A stretch of DNA of 64,000 nt from Clostridium lundense DSM 17049 (lineage in GTDB: Bacteria > Bacillota > Clostridia > Clostridiales > Clostridiaceae), in the NCBI RefSeq assembly GCF_000619945.1, contig NZ_JHVC01000014.1, positions 1 to 64,000 on the forward strand. Direction: 5' to 3'. Positions 18,401 through 27,489 of the stretch are shown here, piece by piece. Position 1 is the stretch's first letter, and each line of letters starts with the position of its first letter. Both the position numbers and the translations under genes were made by a program. Under the pieces are notes generated by a model. The model saw nothing but the letters and a program-made list of their open reading frames with translations, did not search any database and was not told the DNA's origin.

Positions 18401-19744
18401 CTATCCCATGCTATATTCACAATTTGAAATTGGTACCCCTAAATGGTCTTTTGCTACACATATTCCATCTTTTACAATGTAACATTCAACGTAATGTTCC
18501 CCTTTAAAATCGCTTGTTTCTTTTTGGGTAGAATTATTTGTCTTTAAAATCTGCCCCCTTATGCAATCTTTTTCTATAGCTATTTCACCTTCATTTTTTA
18601 CTTTCCAATATATATCGTAAGACTCATTAGCTAATTTTTTATCTATTCTGTCTATAAAAAATTCAAGTTTCTTCTTTATACCTAAATACTTGTTATTATT
18701 AAGTATTAAACTCAAAAATGTTGGCCTAAATCCATTTTGAGTAACTTTGCAATCAATCTTTAAACTATATCGTATATCCTCTTGGAATAAATCTTCTATG
18801 AACTCCTCAGTATGCCTATAGCTCTTTTCAAAATATGAAGAAAAAGCATTTCTACTTTCATTTGTTTGTATTTGTTTTTTCGGAAATTGTACGCCAAATA
18901 CTTCTATAAGTTTTTTATTAACATTAGTTGATTCTTCTGTTAAGTCTTTAATTTTTTTATAAGCTTTATCAGCTTTAGTAATAAATTTACCATTCTCACA
19001 ATTATCAACATGTTGATTACTTCCTAAAGCAAACCAATATGATTGTTCTTTATTTAAACCCTTAAGATAGCTAAATAGTTCTTTAGTCATTTCCAAATAA
19101 TCATCAAATTCTATATTTTTATATTCAGTTTTTTCATTAAGAAAATTATAAGTTAATGTATCTATTAATAATCCACCAAATTTAAAACCTTGTTTATTCT
19201 TCCAGCTCCTTAACATGTTTGCTATATATTTGAAATTATTATCCGTATCCTCTGCTGCCTTTTTGCTTTCAGCTATTTCGGGTAATGGGTCAGTGTATCT
19301 CCAACTTCCCCCATCGTGTGTATCTGGATATTTAAATCTGTCATCAGATTGCTTAAATCCTGGTACTAATTCTACTGTATAGGCATTAAAATTAATCACA
19401 ACAACCTGACCATCTCCACTTATATCTGTCTTAGGATATCTAACTTTAAGTACTTCTTTCACGTCTTGAAGTAAGGCTGTTTGTCCATTATTTTTATAAG
19501 AATTAAATCTTTTATACACTTCATTAGGTAAATCAAAAATGATATCTAAGTCACTAACCTCTTTTATTGATGTTCCTCTTCCTACCGAGCCTACAATATA
19601 CATATGTGATATAGTGTCACCTTCTAAACCATAATAATAATTGTTTAACTTTTTAGCTATTTCTGCTACTGTAGTTTCCATTTCACTTATATTATTAGTT
19701 TCTAAATTATTGATAAATGTTTGAAAATCATCCTTTAATCCCAT
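18401..19744 (-). CDS. CBASS CD-NTase (cGAS/DncV-like nucleotidyltransferase) with AGS-C sensor domain
   Basis: The 447-residue protein has the nucleotidyltransferase signature GSVGRGTSIKEVSDLDIIF at about residue 52 (GS, then D-x-D) and a third acidic residue in YTVELVPGFK (about 120). The C-terminal 140 residues, with YDIYWKVKNEGEIAI, RGQILKTN and GEHYVECYIVKDGICVAKD, match the AGS-C domain found in some CD-NTases. The enzyme should make a cyclic or linear oligonucleotide messenger after phage sensing. The ATG follows AAAGGAGAAGCC, 16 bases after the SLATT gene stop. No ubiquitin-like or HORMA accessory genes are visible, so it resembles a minimal type I CBASS. Confidence 0.9.
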   Translation of the reverse strand: MGLKDDFQTFINNLETNNISEMETTVAEIAKKLNNYYYGLEGDTISHMYIVGSVGRGTSIKEVSDLDIIFDLPNEVYKRFNSYKNNGQTALLQDVKEVLKVRYPKTDISGDGQVVVINFNAYTVELVPGFKQSDDRFKYPDTHDGGSWRYTDPLPEIAESKKAAEDTDNNFKYIANMLRSWKNKQGFKFGGLLIDTLTYNFLNEKTEYKNIEFDDYLEMTKELFSYLKGLNKEQSYWFALGSNQHVDNCENGKFITKADKAYKKIKDLTEESTNVNKKLIEVFGVQFPKKQIQTNESRNAFSSYFEKSYRHTEEFIEDLFQEDIRYSLKIDCKVTQNGFRPTFLSLILNNNKYLGIKKKLEFFIDRIDKKLANESYDIYWKVKNEGEIAIEKDCIRGQILKTNNSTQKETSDFKGEHYVECYIVKDGICVAKDHLGVPISNCEYSMG

Positions 19745-19760
19745 GGCTTCTCCTTTTCCA

Positions 19761-20315
19761 CTATTTACTTTTCCTTGGCAATTTAGGTAAATAACTATCT
19801 ATTTCATCATCAGAGTAAGTATTATCTTGACGTTTTTTTAAATCATCACTTGCTTCTTCAACAGCCTTTTCAACCGGATCTAAAGTACATTTTGCTATTT
19901 TAATTTTTCTTTTAATTATTTCATCTCTTTTTTCACTCAACTCATCTTCATTATACTTATCAACCTTAATATCACACAATACAGATACTAAGTCTTCCCT
20001 GAGTTCTAATAATTCAACAGCAGATTTTTTATGTTGTTTTTGCAATGATTTCAAATCATAACTTTTATAATAAGTTGTAATAAATAATGAAATTCCTGAG
20101 ATTATAGCTGTAATTATTTTTAACCATTTGTTATCTACAAAAATTACTGCAAATATTCCTGATGATGTAATCGCTGATAAAGTTATTCTAATAAACTCTA
20201 AAAATTTGTATTTTCTTAAATATATATCAGCTTGCTTTTCTTGAATTTTATGTGTCCATACTACACTTGCGAAGACTTGTCTTAATTGGCTCTCTAAAAC
20301 CTCTATATTATTTAT
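19761..20315 (-). CDS. SLATT-domain two-helix membrane effector (CBASS), apparent ATA start
   Basis: The frame reads NNIEVLESQLRQVFASVVWTHKIQEK, then two membrane helices at about residues 37-75 (FIRITLSAITSSGIFAVIF, WLKIITAIISGISLFITTY), then a long helical soluble tail ending PKLPRKSK. This is the layout of SLATT proteins, predicted pore-forming effectors triggered by CD-NTase products. There is no ATG, GTG or TTG between the in-frame stop at 20334-20336 and the first membrane segment. AAGGAGGT at 20323-20330 sits exactly 7 bases before an ATA (20315), which I take as the start. A later TTG at 20054 would delete both helices and is unlikely. Confidence 0.8.
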   Translation of the reverse strand: MNNIEVLESQLRQVFASVVWTHKIQEKQADIYLRKYKFLEFIRITLSAITSSGIFAVIFVDNKWLKIITAIISGISLFITTYYKSYDLKSLQKQHKKSAVELLELREDLVSVLCDIKVDKYNEDELSEKRDEIIKRKIKIAKCTLDPVEKAVEEASDDLKKRQDNTYSDDEIDSYLPKLPRKSK

Positions 20316-20322
20316 TTTAATT

Positions 20323-20330
20323 ACCTCCTT
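20323..20330 (-). promoter_or_regulatory. Ribosome binding site that sets the unusual ATA start of the SLATT gene
   Basis: AAGGAGGT on the minus strand is a near-perfect anti-Shine-Dalgarno match, with 7 bases to the ATA at 20315. The alternative ATT at 20321 would be only a base or two from the site, too close to be used. Confidence 0.65.
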
Positions 20331-20649
20331 TGCTTAATTAAAATTTAGATAGTTTTTTATTACATTTATTAAATTTGAATTTTTAAATAATATACTAAAA
20401 TATTATCTTTAATCATTATGATTATTCAAGGAATTTGAATCATACCTATATTCTATTCCCTATATAAGCTTATAGACTTTTTTGCTACATTAATAATTTA
20501 AACTTCATATTATAAACATAACCTGTCCAATTATAGACATTATTTACCCTATTAATAAACATTTATTACATCATAATTTTACATTATAATTATAACATAC
20601 CACAATTATACATATAAGTAACATATATTATAAAATTCAATAATTTTTT

Positions 20650-21760
20650 CATCCGTACTTGTACTTGCCTTAATGGCATGTTCAAAGTGGACCAGCCGTG
20701 GCTAGTCCAAGGGCTTGATACACTAGCAAGGGTGGACCTGCCTTGTGGCCTTGACTTTAAGGACATGTCATTAATAATGCTTATACTTGCAGCAAAATGC
20801 TAGAAGCATGTCCACCCTTGCGGTGAGCGGATATTCTTTAACAAGAAATAAAATAATCCCTGGCGTAACAAAAGACCCCAGAGGAATACCTAAAACGCTT
20901 GTCTGTTTTGCTAAACAATAAAGTGAAACTTAGTTCAAGTGACGAACTCCTCAATTGAACTTTAGTTGAACGAATCCAGGAGCTTAGCGCCACTTACTTA
21001 CACATAAGTGTGTGAGTTTAGTGGCGGTTAGCTATCGGACAAATTTGACGCCTGTACATGTCCTTTTAAAGCTTGTACTTGCGTTAAATTTCCCTTGTTT
21101 AGCGAAGTAGGCAAGCGAACTGTCTCTTACAATTATAAATAACCCTTAACATATTTATATACAATAGCAATTATACCTTCTTCCCGCACTACTGCGGGTA
21201 CCTTAACAAAGGGCTAGTTAAAACCGTGCAGCTCTTAAACTTAAAAAGGCTTGGAAATAAGGGAAAGACTTCTTAAATCTTAGAGCTGCTAGGGAGGGAC
21301 CTGTCCTTTTTAGGGTGCAGGTTAAAGTGCCCAAAGTATATATAACAGTAATATAACTATATACTTAATACTTTATCCATTACTATTAGGCTTATAATAA
21401 ATACTATTTAATTGCATTAATTCTTACAGGTGCAGCGGTATAAAATAAACTTACTATAGTATAACCCCCTTCTTATCATTTTCGTTGAACTAGCTTATTT
21501 CTGCTGCTGCAGAGGAATACTTAAAATTAGCAGATATAAGCTTGTACAAGGCTACCTATTTGGTACCTTACCTAAAAAGGAGGGGATTGTTATTTTATTT
21601 ATTTCTACAGATATATACTAATCTGTTTCTGTTAAACCTTCCCCTCGTTTTTAGGTATTACGCCCTAGCGGATTAGGGGCTTTGGACTAGTTTACTGACT
21701 GCCTGTGATTGGATAACTAGCAGTGAGTAAGGTTGTCCAAAGCTTCATTTATCCTAGAGT
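20650..21760 (+). ncRNA. Candidate large structured RNA region B (one or two RNAs)
   Basis: About 1.1 kb is free of protein frames, more GC-rich than its surroundings, and packed with helices. I find perfect or near-perfect pairings: 20726-20737 with 20810-20821 (12 bp), 20988-20993 with 21021-21026, a hairpin at 21183-21198, 21228-21235 with 21282-21289 (8 bp), 21571-21586 with 21640-21655 (15 of 16) and 21680-21687 with 21735-21742 (8 bp) enclosing 21692-21702 with 21720-21730 (10 of 11). AGAGGAATAC occurs at about 20,880 and 21,511, perhaps one per module. The plus strand is favoured because the 3' domain recurs in the same orientation at 22.87 kb upstream of another gene. Size and complexity recall GOLLD or ROOL RNAs, but I cannot assign a family. 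Confidence 0.6.
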
Positions 21761-21925
21761 TAGCACTAAATAATATAGTGTTGAAAATATAGACTGGTAC
21801 CTTTGATAATATGGACGTATCATGGTAAATATGGTATAATTTCCATAAAATAATTAATTAGATTTGAATAGCCTAGTATTATTTTTATTTATTAATATAA
21901 ATTCTAAATGTAAAGGAGATATTTC

Positions 21926-22726
21926 ATGAAACCTTCATTATTTGAGTGTACTAGAAAAAATGAACTTGTTGATGTATGGAATGATTTTTGCAATGAGTTA
22001 ATGCATACAAATAGATTTTTTACAAATTTTCAGTCTAAAAATATTCAGACAACCATTTGTTTTAATTTAATACTTAGTGCTATTGATTACATGGTTAATA
22101 ATTGCGAATATTATGTAGATAGAAAAAATATTCTACATAGAGCTAGACTATTTAACTATGGCAAAGAATATTCTACAAATGAAGTAGCCATCAATATGAG
22201 TAATGGAATCATAGGATTTCATCCAAATGATATGAAGTCCCCTCCTTATGATAAGACAAAACAAGGTAGAATTAATCCTGAAGGAATATCATATCTTTAT
22301 ACATGTGATTGCGTTGAAACATGTATTGCTGAATTAAAACCATATATTAATTCTTATATTAGTATTATTGATATTAAGCCTAAAAAACGTCTAAAAGTAT
22401 TTAGCGTTGATTCTATAGACTATAAAAAAGCTGGCCTTGAAGGCAATATATTTATAGATTTTCTAAAAACTAAATTTATACAACCATATAAAACAGAAGA
22501 AGGTCTAGAGTACATTCCTACTCAGTTTATTGCTGAATATATTAAAAATAAAGAATGTGATGGAATAAAACATCCAAGTTCTGTATCACATATTGGAAAT
22601 AATGTGATAATATTTGATGAAAATAAAGTAGAGTTTGGAAAAACTACAGACTTATATCATATTAATGAAATAACATATAAAAAAACTGAAGTTAAATCTA
22701 ATATATCTATAAATAAAGGTATATGA
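21926..22726 (+). CDS. RES-domain protein (probable NAD-degrading toxin or effector)
   Basis: The 266-residue protein has an N-terminal helical region of about 70 residues, then the RES pattern: LHRARLFNYG (conserved Arg), GRINPEGISYLYTCDCVETCIAELK (conserved Tyr and Glu) and YIPTQFIAEYIKNKECDGIKHPSSV...NVIIFD. RES proteins resemble ADP-ribosyltransferases and hydrolyse or phosphorolyse NAD. No Xre-family antitoxin gene is adjacent, so this is not a standard Xre-RES pair. The start follows AAAGGAGAT. The 3' end of structured RNA region B lies about 165 bases upstream, so an RNA-controlled role is possible but unproven. Confidence 0.8.
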   Translation: MKPSLFECTRKNELVDVWNDFCNELMHTNRFFTNFQSKNIQTTICFNLILSAIDYMVNNCEYYVDRKNILHRARLFNYGKEYSTNEVAINMSNGIIGFHPNDMKSPPYDKTKQGRINPEGISYLYTCDCVETCIAELKPYINSYISIIDIKPKKRLKVFSVDSIDYKKAGLEGNIFIDFLKTKFIQPYKTEEGLEYIPTQFIAEYIKNKECDGIKHPSSVSHIGNNVIIFDENKVEFGKTTDLYHINEITYKKTEVKSNISINKGI

Positions 22727-22865
22727 AAACTAATTTTAATAAGAACACCGTAAAATTCACTGAATAATATGATGTTTTTATGTCATAATCCAAAAGAAGA
22801 AATACTCCCACAATTATCCTTTATCTCCTATTAACTATAATCTTTTTAAGTTAAATCTTCATATC

Positions 22866-22990
22866 TTTTTTAGGTATTACACCATAGCGTATAGTTAGAG
22901 ACTTTGGACTAGTTTACTGACTGCCTACGAGCTATGACTTTCTGTATTGAATATATAAAGTTGCCAAAAGCTTCATTTATCATAAAGTTA
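22866..22990 (+). repeat. Second copy of the 3' domain of RNA region B
   Basis: This stretch repeats about 21,645-21,760: both read TTTTTAGGTATTAC, then a TAGCG hairpin, then ACTTTGGACTAG and TTTACTGACTGCCT, and end AAGCTTCATTTATC. The closing helix is weaker here, so it may be a decayed or diverged copy. It lies about 215 bases upstream of the DUF2971 gene, as the first copy precedes the RES gene. The rest of 22,727-23,203 shows no gene. Confidence 0.7.
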
Positions 22991-23203
22991 ACAATACTCT
23001 TTCTCATAATAAATTTATATAATAAAATTGTTAGTTCATAATTAAGAATATTGTGACGTAACTATTCAAATTGAAAATGCGCATAATGTTCTTTGATAAT
23101 TAACTCAAATCGTAAAAAAATGATAAGAAATTGTTTTGATACATTATAGTATTAAACTTACAACATTTTCTCATAGTATACATATGTAAGGAGGAAATAT
23201 ATC

Positions 23204-24211
23204 ATGGAATTTATTGCTTTGGATTCACAATACGTATTAAGTGAATTACCTTTGTTTAGAAATAATACTTTACCTGATAAGTTGTATCATTATACTTCTA
23301 TATATGCGCTAAAAAATATTTTAGAAACAAATAGTTTATGGGTAACTAATAGTAAATTTTTGAATGATTCAACAGAGATTAAATATGGATATAATTTGAT
23401 TTGTAAAATTGCAGAAGAATTAAAAAAAGAGAAAAAATTATCAGATGATTTTTATATGTTAATTATAGATAATTTAAACTATTTGATTGATAGTAAGTTA
23501 AATGGTATTTATGTATTTTCTTTAGCTAAAGAAAAAGATTCTCTTTTATTATGGTCTAATTATTCAAATTTTGAAGGGTATAATTTAGGAATTAATGTTA
23601 AAGACTTTTTGCAACAAGTAGAAAAATATGGAGAAATATCAGGAGCCAAAAAAAGTTTTAACGTATCTATGGATACTGAAATATATATGCGTACAGTTAC
23701 ATTAAAAGAAGATTTGATACAAACAGATAAATATTTTAATGATAAAAATGAATTTTTCATGTCATATAATGAGGTTATATATGATAAAGAAAAGCAAATT
23801 GAATATATAAAGTATATATTAACTAATGTTAATACTTATTATATGAAACATTACGATGAAAAATATTTAAAAAAACTACAAAGGTTTACTGGTAGTTTAT
23901 TAATGGAATTATATAATGTACTGCTTTTTTTTAAAGAACCTGCCTTTAAACAAGAAGAAGAATATAGGATTATATTTATAAAAAATAATTCTAGTAAAGA
24001 ATTTAAAAATCATAGAATTTTAAATGGTTCATTTATACCATATATAGAATTGAGATTTAAAGAATCAAATTTCCCTTTAGATAGTTTAAGTATAGGGCCT
24101 AGAAATAATTCTGATATTGCACTTATAGGCCTAAAATCATTTTTGCACAAAAACAATTTTAATATTAATAAAATTAATCTTTATAATTCAAAAATTCCAT
24201 TAAGGTACTAG
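23204..24211 (+). CDS. DUF2971 protein
   Basis: The 335-residue protein contains LYHYTSIYALKNILETNSLWVTNSKFLNDSTEI near residue 25, the diagnostic DUF2971 region, and EEEYRIIF near residue 258. The family is common in defence and mobile islands, and its fold is suspected to relate to ADP-ribosyltransferases, though activity is unproven. The start follows AAGGAGG. It follows the RES gene in the same direction with a copy of the RNA domain between. Confidence 0.75.
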   Translation: MEFIALDSQYVLSELPLFRNNTLPDKLYHYTSIYALKNILETNSLWVTNSKFLNDSTEIKYGYNLICKIAEELKKEKKLSDDFYMLIIDNLNYLIDSKLNGIYVFSLAKEKDSLLLWSNYSNFEGYNLGINVKDFLQQVEKYGEISGAKKSFNVSMDTEIYMRTVTLKEDLIQTDKYFNDKNEFFMSYNEVIYDKEKQIEYIKYILTNVNTYYMKHYDEKYLKKLQRFTGSLLMELYNVLLFFKEPAFKQEEEYRIIFIKNNSSKEFKNHRILNGSFIPYIELRFKESNFPLDSLSIGPRNNSDIALIGLKSFLHKNNFNINKINLYNSKIPLRY

Positions 24212-24352
24212 TTAATTTAAATATAAACTTTTTACAAAAACATATATTTAATATTTTTCATCCAAATTAAGGATGTAACAGTATAATTAAGTAAATATTT
24301 ACGCCATGATGGTTTTTAAATATGTTATATTTAATTATAAGGTGGTATAAAA

Positions 24353-25072
24353 ATGGTAGAAATTGATTTTCAAAGAAAAAAAACGACTGTCCCAATTAAT
24401 ATAGTATTGTCGGGAATCAATGAGTTTTATAATGATTTAAAATCAGATGAAAATGCTCGTTATCTGTCTTGGGAGCATTGCTATAAAGCTTTTCAAGAAG
24501 CTTATAATAGGGCTGCATTAACTGTTAATGATATGGACTACCTTTCCTTACATTTAGCCTTTTATCTTGCTTCATGGGGGATGTTAAGAGGTTCAAGTTT
24601 CTTACTTCAAAAGGATTATAGAGTTCATTTAGATATAATCAAAGAATTGTACAAACCTTGTTATAACAATCTTTGGGGTATTGACTGCATTGAACTACAG
24701 AAACAACAAAATCTTCAAATATTAATGAAGTTAATAGAAAATCTTAAAAATATTTATAATCAAAAGCGAAGTAATATTAAAGAAGTTCATACAAGTATTT
24801 CAAATATACTGGTAACGAAAGTGTTGTTAGGCACTTTAGGATGTGTTCCAGCATATGATCAATACTTTAAAAATGGGATAGGAAAGTACAATATAACAGT
24901 ACAATTATTTGGCGAAACTTCCATAATAGGTTTGGCAAAGTATTATGAAGAGAACAAAACTGAACTTGAAAATATAAGAAAAATTATATCAAAATCTCGA
25001 CAGATAGGATATCCTCAAATGAAGATACTTGATATGGCCTTTTGGAAGTTGGGTTTTGAAAAAAATAATTGA
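24353..25072 (+). CDS. Conserved uncharacterised protein of defence islands
   Basis: The 239-residue soluble protein carries DYLSLHLAFYLASWGMLRG then SSFLLQKDYRVH, a very conserved block that I remember from many island-encoded hypothetical proteins, and a second block TLGCVPAYDQYFKNGI. No catalytic motif is evident. The start follows AAGGTGG. It is the last gene before a decayed IS3 element and runs in the same direction as the RES and DUF2971 genes. Confidence 0.65.
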   Translation: MVEIDFQRKKTTVPINIVLSGINEFYNDLKSDENARYLSWEHCYKAFQEAYNRAALTVNDMDYLSLHLAFYLASWGMLRGSSFLLQKDYRVHLDIIKELYKPCYNNLWGIDCIELQKQQNLQILMKLIENLKNIYNQKRSNIKEVHTSISNILVTKVLLGTLGCVPAYDQYFKNGIGKYNITVQLFGETSIIGLAKYYEENKTELENIRKIISKSRQIGYPQMKILDMAFWKLGFEKNN

Positions 25073-25302
25073 TTTTTTTAAATAAAAAATTATATTTTGT
25101 AGAATCTGAAGTATTATGATAACAATTAAGTAACTTTATAATTTAAATCGTGACTCAATCTTCATATTAGATGACACAATCATAAAATTGAATAATTTTT
25201 TAAAGCACCATATTATTCAATGAACTGACCCCTGTCAAGTAGACAGTGGAAATAATTAAAAATTTGATATTCAAAAGTGTCAATCATTCGATTGGCACTT
25301 TT

Positions 25303-26000
25303 TTATGCAGCACCACTAGAAAGATATGTCCTGTACTCAAACGGAGACATACAGTGTAGCCGTTTCTGATACCGTTTTGTATTGTAATAATCTATGTAAT
25401 CCTCAATTGCTGTTTTTAGTTCTTCGTAAGTTTCAAATTTATGGAGATAGTACATCTCCGATTTGAAGATTCCCCAGAATCCTTCCATTTGTCCATTATC
25501 TATACATCGAGATACTCTAAACATACTCTATGTCATGACTGTTTTATCCAGTTTTGGTTGTATATTAGAAATAGCCATCACTATGGAATATGGGTTTTGC
25601 ATTAGGATGCGCCTTGATAGCAAGGTCAAATGTCTCAAATATTAGGGCATTGTTATTGGAATATCCAAGAGCAAACGAAACAATGCTCCTGTCTCCAAGG
25701 TCGAGGATTGCGCTAAGATAATCCTTATCACCATTTCCATACTTTAATTCTGTTACATCTGTAAGCTATTTTTCTTCTGTATATTCAGCCTTAAAATCAC
25801 GGTTCAGAATATTCTCAGCAGTAATCTCGGGAGTCGATTTAATGTAGTTGTATTTCTTTTTACGACATACCGATTCAAGGCGTTTGTTTTTAGCTTCTAA
25901 AAGCTTGTATTGAGCTTTCAGAAGCTAAAGCTCGGTCAGTTGATCTTGGAGTTTGTGCTTTCCACGGTTATCTGCAAGTGAATCAACTTCGGATTCCTCG
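25303..26000 (-). pseudogene. IS3 orfB (rve integrase) remnant
   Basis: The C-terminal end is clean: IDNGQMEGFWGIFKSEMYYLHKF with the last catalytic Glu region and YYNTKRYQKRLHCMSPFEYR. Upstream of 25,525 the same gene continues in other frames with stop codons (for example around 25,760-25,940), so the integrase is broken. Confidence 0.75.
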
Positions 26001-26004
26001 TACT

Positions 26005-26502
26005 TTACAGTCCAACTACGCACTTGCTGGTATGATACCTGACATTTTTCAGCAGTTTCATTATAGTTTTTTTATGTTCAATGCAATATTTAACGATTTC
26101 TATTCTTTCATTAAAAGTGGTTGATCGTCCCTTTGTCATGATGGATTCTCCTCCTGTTCTGGAAGATTTAATCTTCTGATGACTATTATACTTTAAAATC
26201 CAATTCCGCAAAATTACTCTTGGACGTATTGCGTATTTTTTACAGATCGCTTCTTGTGACCCTTTACTAGATAAATAATTTTGAATAGCAGATAGTTTTA
26301 ATTCTTCCGAATAAGAAGAATTACTGCTTACAGTTATCAATCCATCAATACCCATCGATTGATAATTATGGATTAAGCCACGTACTGATGTTAGAGCAAC
26401 CTGGTATTTCCTTGGCAATTCACTTACACTTTTTTTGTGGCTCAAATAATCTTCAATAGCTTTGTATTTTTCTTCAAATGATATTTTCGCTTTTCTACCC
26501 AT
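26005..26502 (-). pseudogene. IS3 orfA (helix-turn-helix) with a frameshifted end
   Basis: The ATG at 26502 after GAGGAGG gives MGRKAKISFEEKYKAIEDYL with two helix-turn-helix repeats (SVSELPRKYQVALTSVRGLI and GSQEAICKKYAIRPRVILRN). The third, starting STTFNERIEIVKYC, loses frame near 26,075, where QQVRSW-like residues continue in another frame. Confidence 0.75.
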
Positions 26503-26817
26503 AAAATATACTCCTCCTCGTGATAAACAGTTTTTATTATTTAAACTGTCTATCACAAGTGGAGCATATCCCAAACCTGAATTCTACGGTTTTTTGTGTC
26601 GCACTTCAAAGATATTACAAAAAGGAAGGTGGGGGTTGATACCCATTTGCATATCATTATCCTCTCCACTAAACCTATTATTTCTATGAAACCTCCTAGC
26701 AGCTTTAAAATCACAAACTTTAAAAGCCTACTAAATTTTCCTTTAATAATTATGTTATAATTGATTCACAATAGGAAATAAATACAAATTAAGCCATAAA
26801 TGTTCGGAGGTGTTATC

Positions 26818-27423
26818 TTGAACAAAGTATTTGAAATAAAATACTTTATTTTTGAAGACGATAAAGAAGATTTCAGTATCATGAGTCTTGAAGAATTTGA
26901 AAGAGAATTTACAAATATATACGGGATGTTCACTGTAATATTTGATGGAAATAAATTCATTTCATATTTAGATGAAGAAAATGAATGCCCATTAGAGGCT
27001 CGAAGAGTGTTTTCAGAATTAATAAATGCATACTTTGATGGTCTTATTTATATTGTTAGCCATTTAGAAGAATATTCTTTCTTTTATCTTAAATATATTG
27101 AAAACAGTACAACTTGGCTAAAATTTTCAGTTAAAGAAACAGAAATCTTGGTAAGCGAAATAGAGATAAACTGGAATCAAGAAATGAACAATGGATTAAA
27201 AAATATTGTAACAACCCATTCAGAGTTATTCAATACTCCCATACAGGAAACTTGGGGAGATGTAAGGTTAAAAAAAGAAATATTTAAGGCTGAGGTTACT
27301 GATAAATTATTTTCATTTATTAGCGAGATTAAGTCTACAAATCAAAATATATTAAAAAGTAAAATTTTTAGTGAACAGATTAGATACTTATATAACAGCG
27401 GGTTAGATATTATATCTAACTGA
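26818..27423 (+). CDS. Uncharacterised protein
   Basis: I choose the TTG at 26818 (MNKVFEIKYFIFEDD) because GGAGG lies 8 bases before it. An upstream ATG at 26800 would place that site within the coding region. The acidic protein of about 201 residues has no membrane segment and no motif I recognise. Its size, acidity and isolated position resemble immunity proteins of toxin systems, but this is a guess. Confidence 0.55.
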   Translation: MNKVFEIKYFIFEDDKEDFSIMSLEEFEREFTNIYGMFTVIFDGNKFISYLDEENECPLEARRVFSELINAYFDGLIYIVSHLEEYSFFYLKYIENSTTWLKFSVKETEILVSEIEINWNQEMNNGLKNIVTTHSELFNTPIQETWGDVRLKKEIFKAEVTDKLFSFISEIKSTNQNILKSKIFSEQIRYLYNSGLDIISN

Positions 27424-27489
27424 TATTGCACAATATTCTCATATTACAAAAGAAAGGAATGTTCTCAACACTCCTTTCCATCCCGTTCC

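Larger units (their letters stand above)
25226..26567 (-). mobile_element. Decayed IS3-family (IS150-like) element
   Basis: Imperfect inverted repeats sharing TAGACAGT lie at 25226-25250 and about 26543-26567. Between them are orfA and orfB pieces in several frames, so the element cannot move by itself. The left end has the hairpin AGTGTCAATC / GATTGGCACT near 25,270. Confidence 0.75.

Noticed and set aside
19761..20054. A TTG start at 20054 for the SLATT gene
   Set aside because: It would remove both membrane helices and has no ribosome binding site. The frame is open and SLATT-like up to the ATA at 20315.
20650..21760. Retron or group II intron
   Set aside because: There is no reverse transcriptase gene next to the region and no domain V-like hairpin that I can recognise. 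The only maturase-like scrap is at 36.8 kb.
20650..21760. Type III toxin-antitoxin RNA repeats
   Set aside because: No short tandem repeats of 30-40 bases are present, and the downstream gene is a RES protein, not a ToxN-type endoribonuclease.
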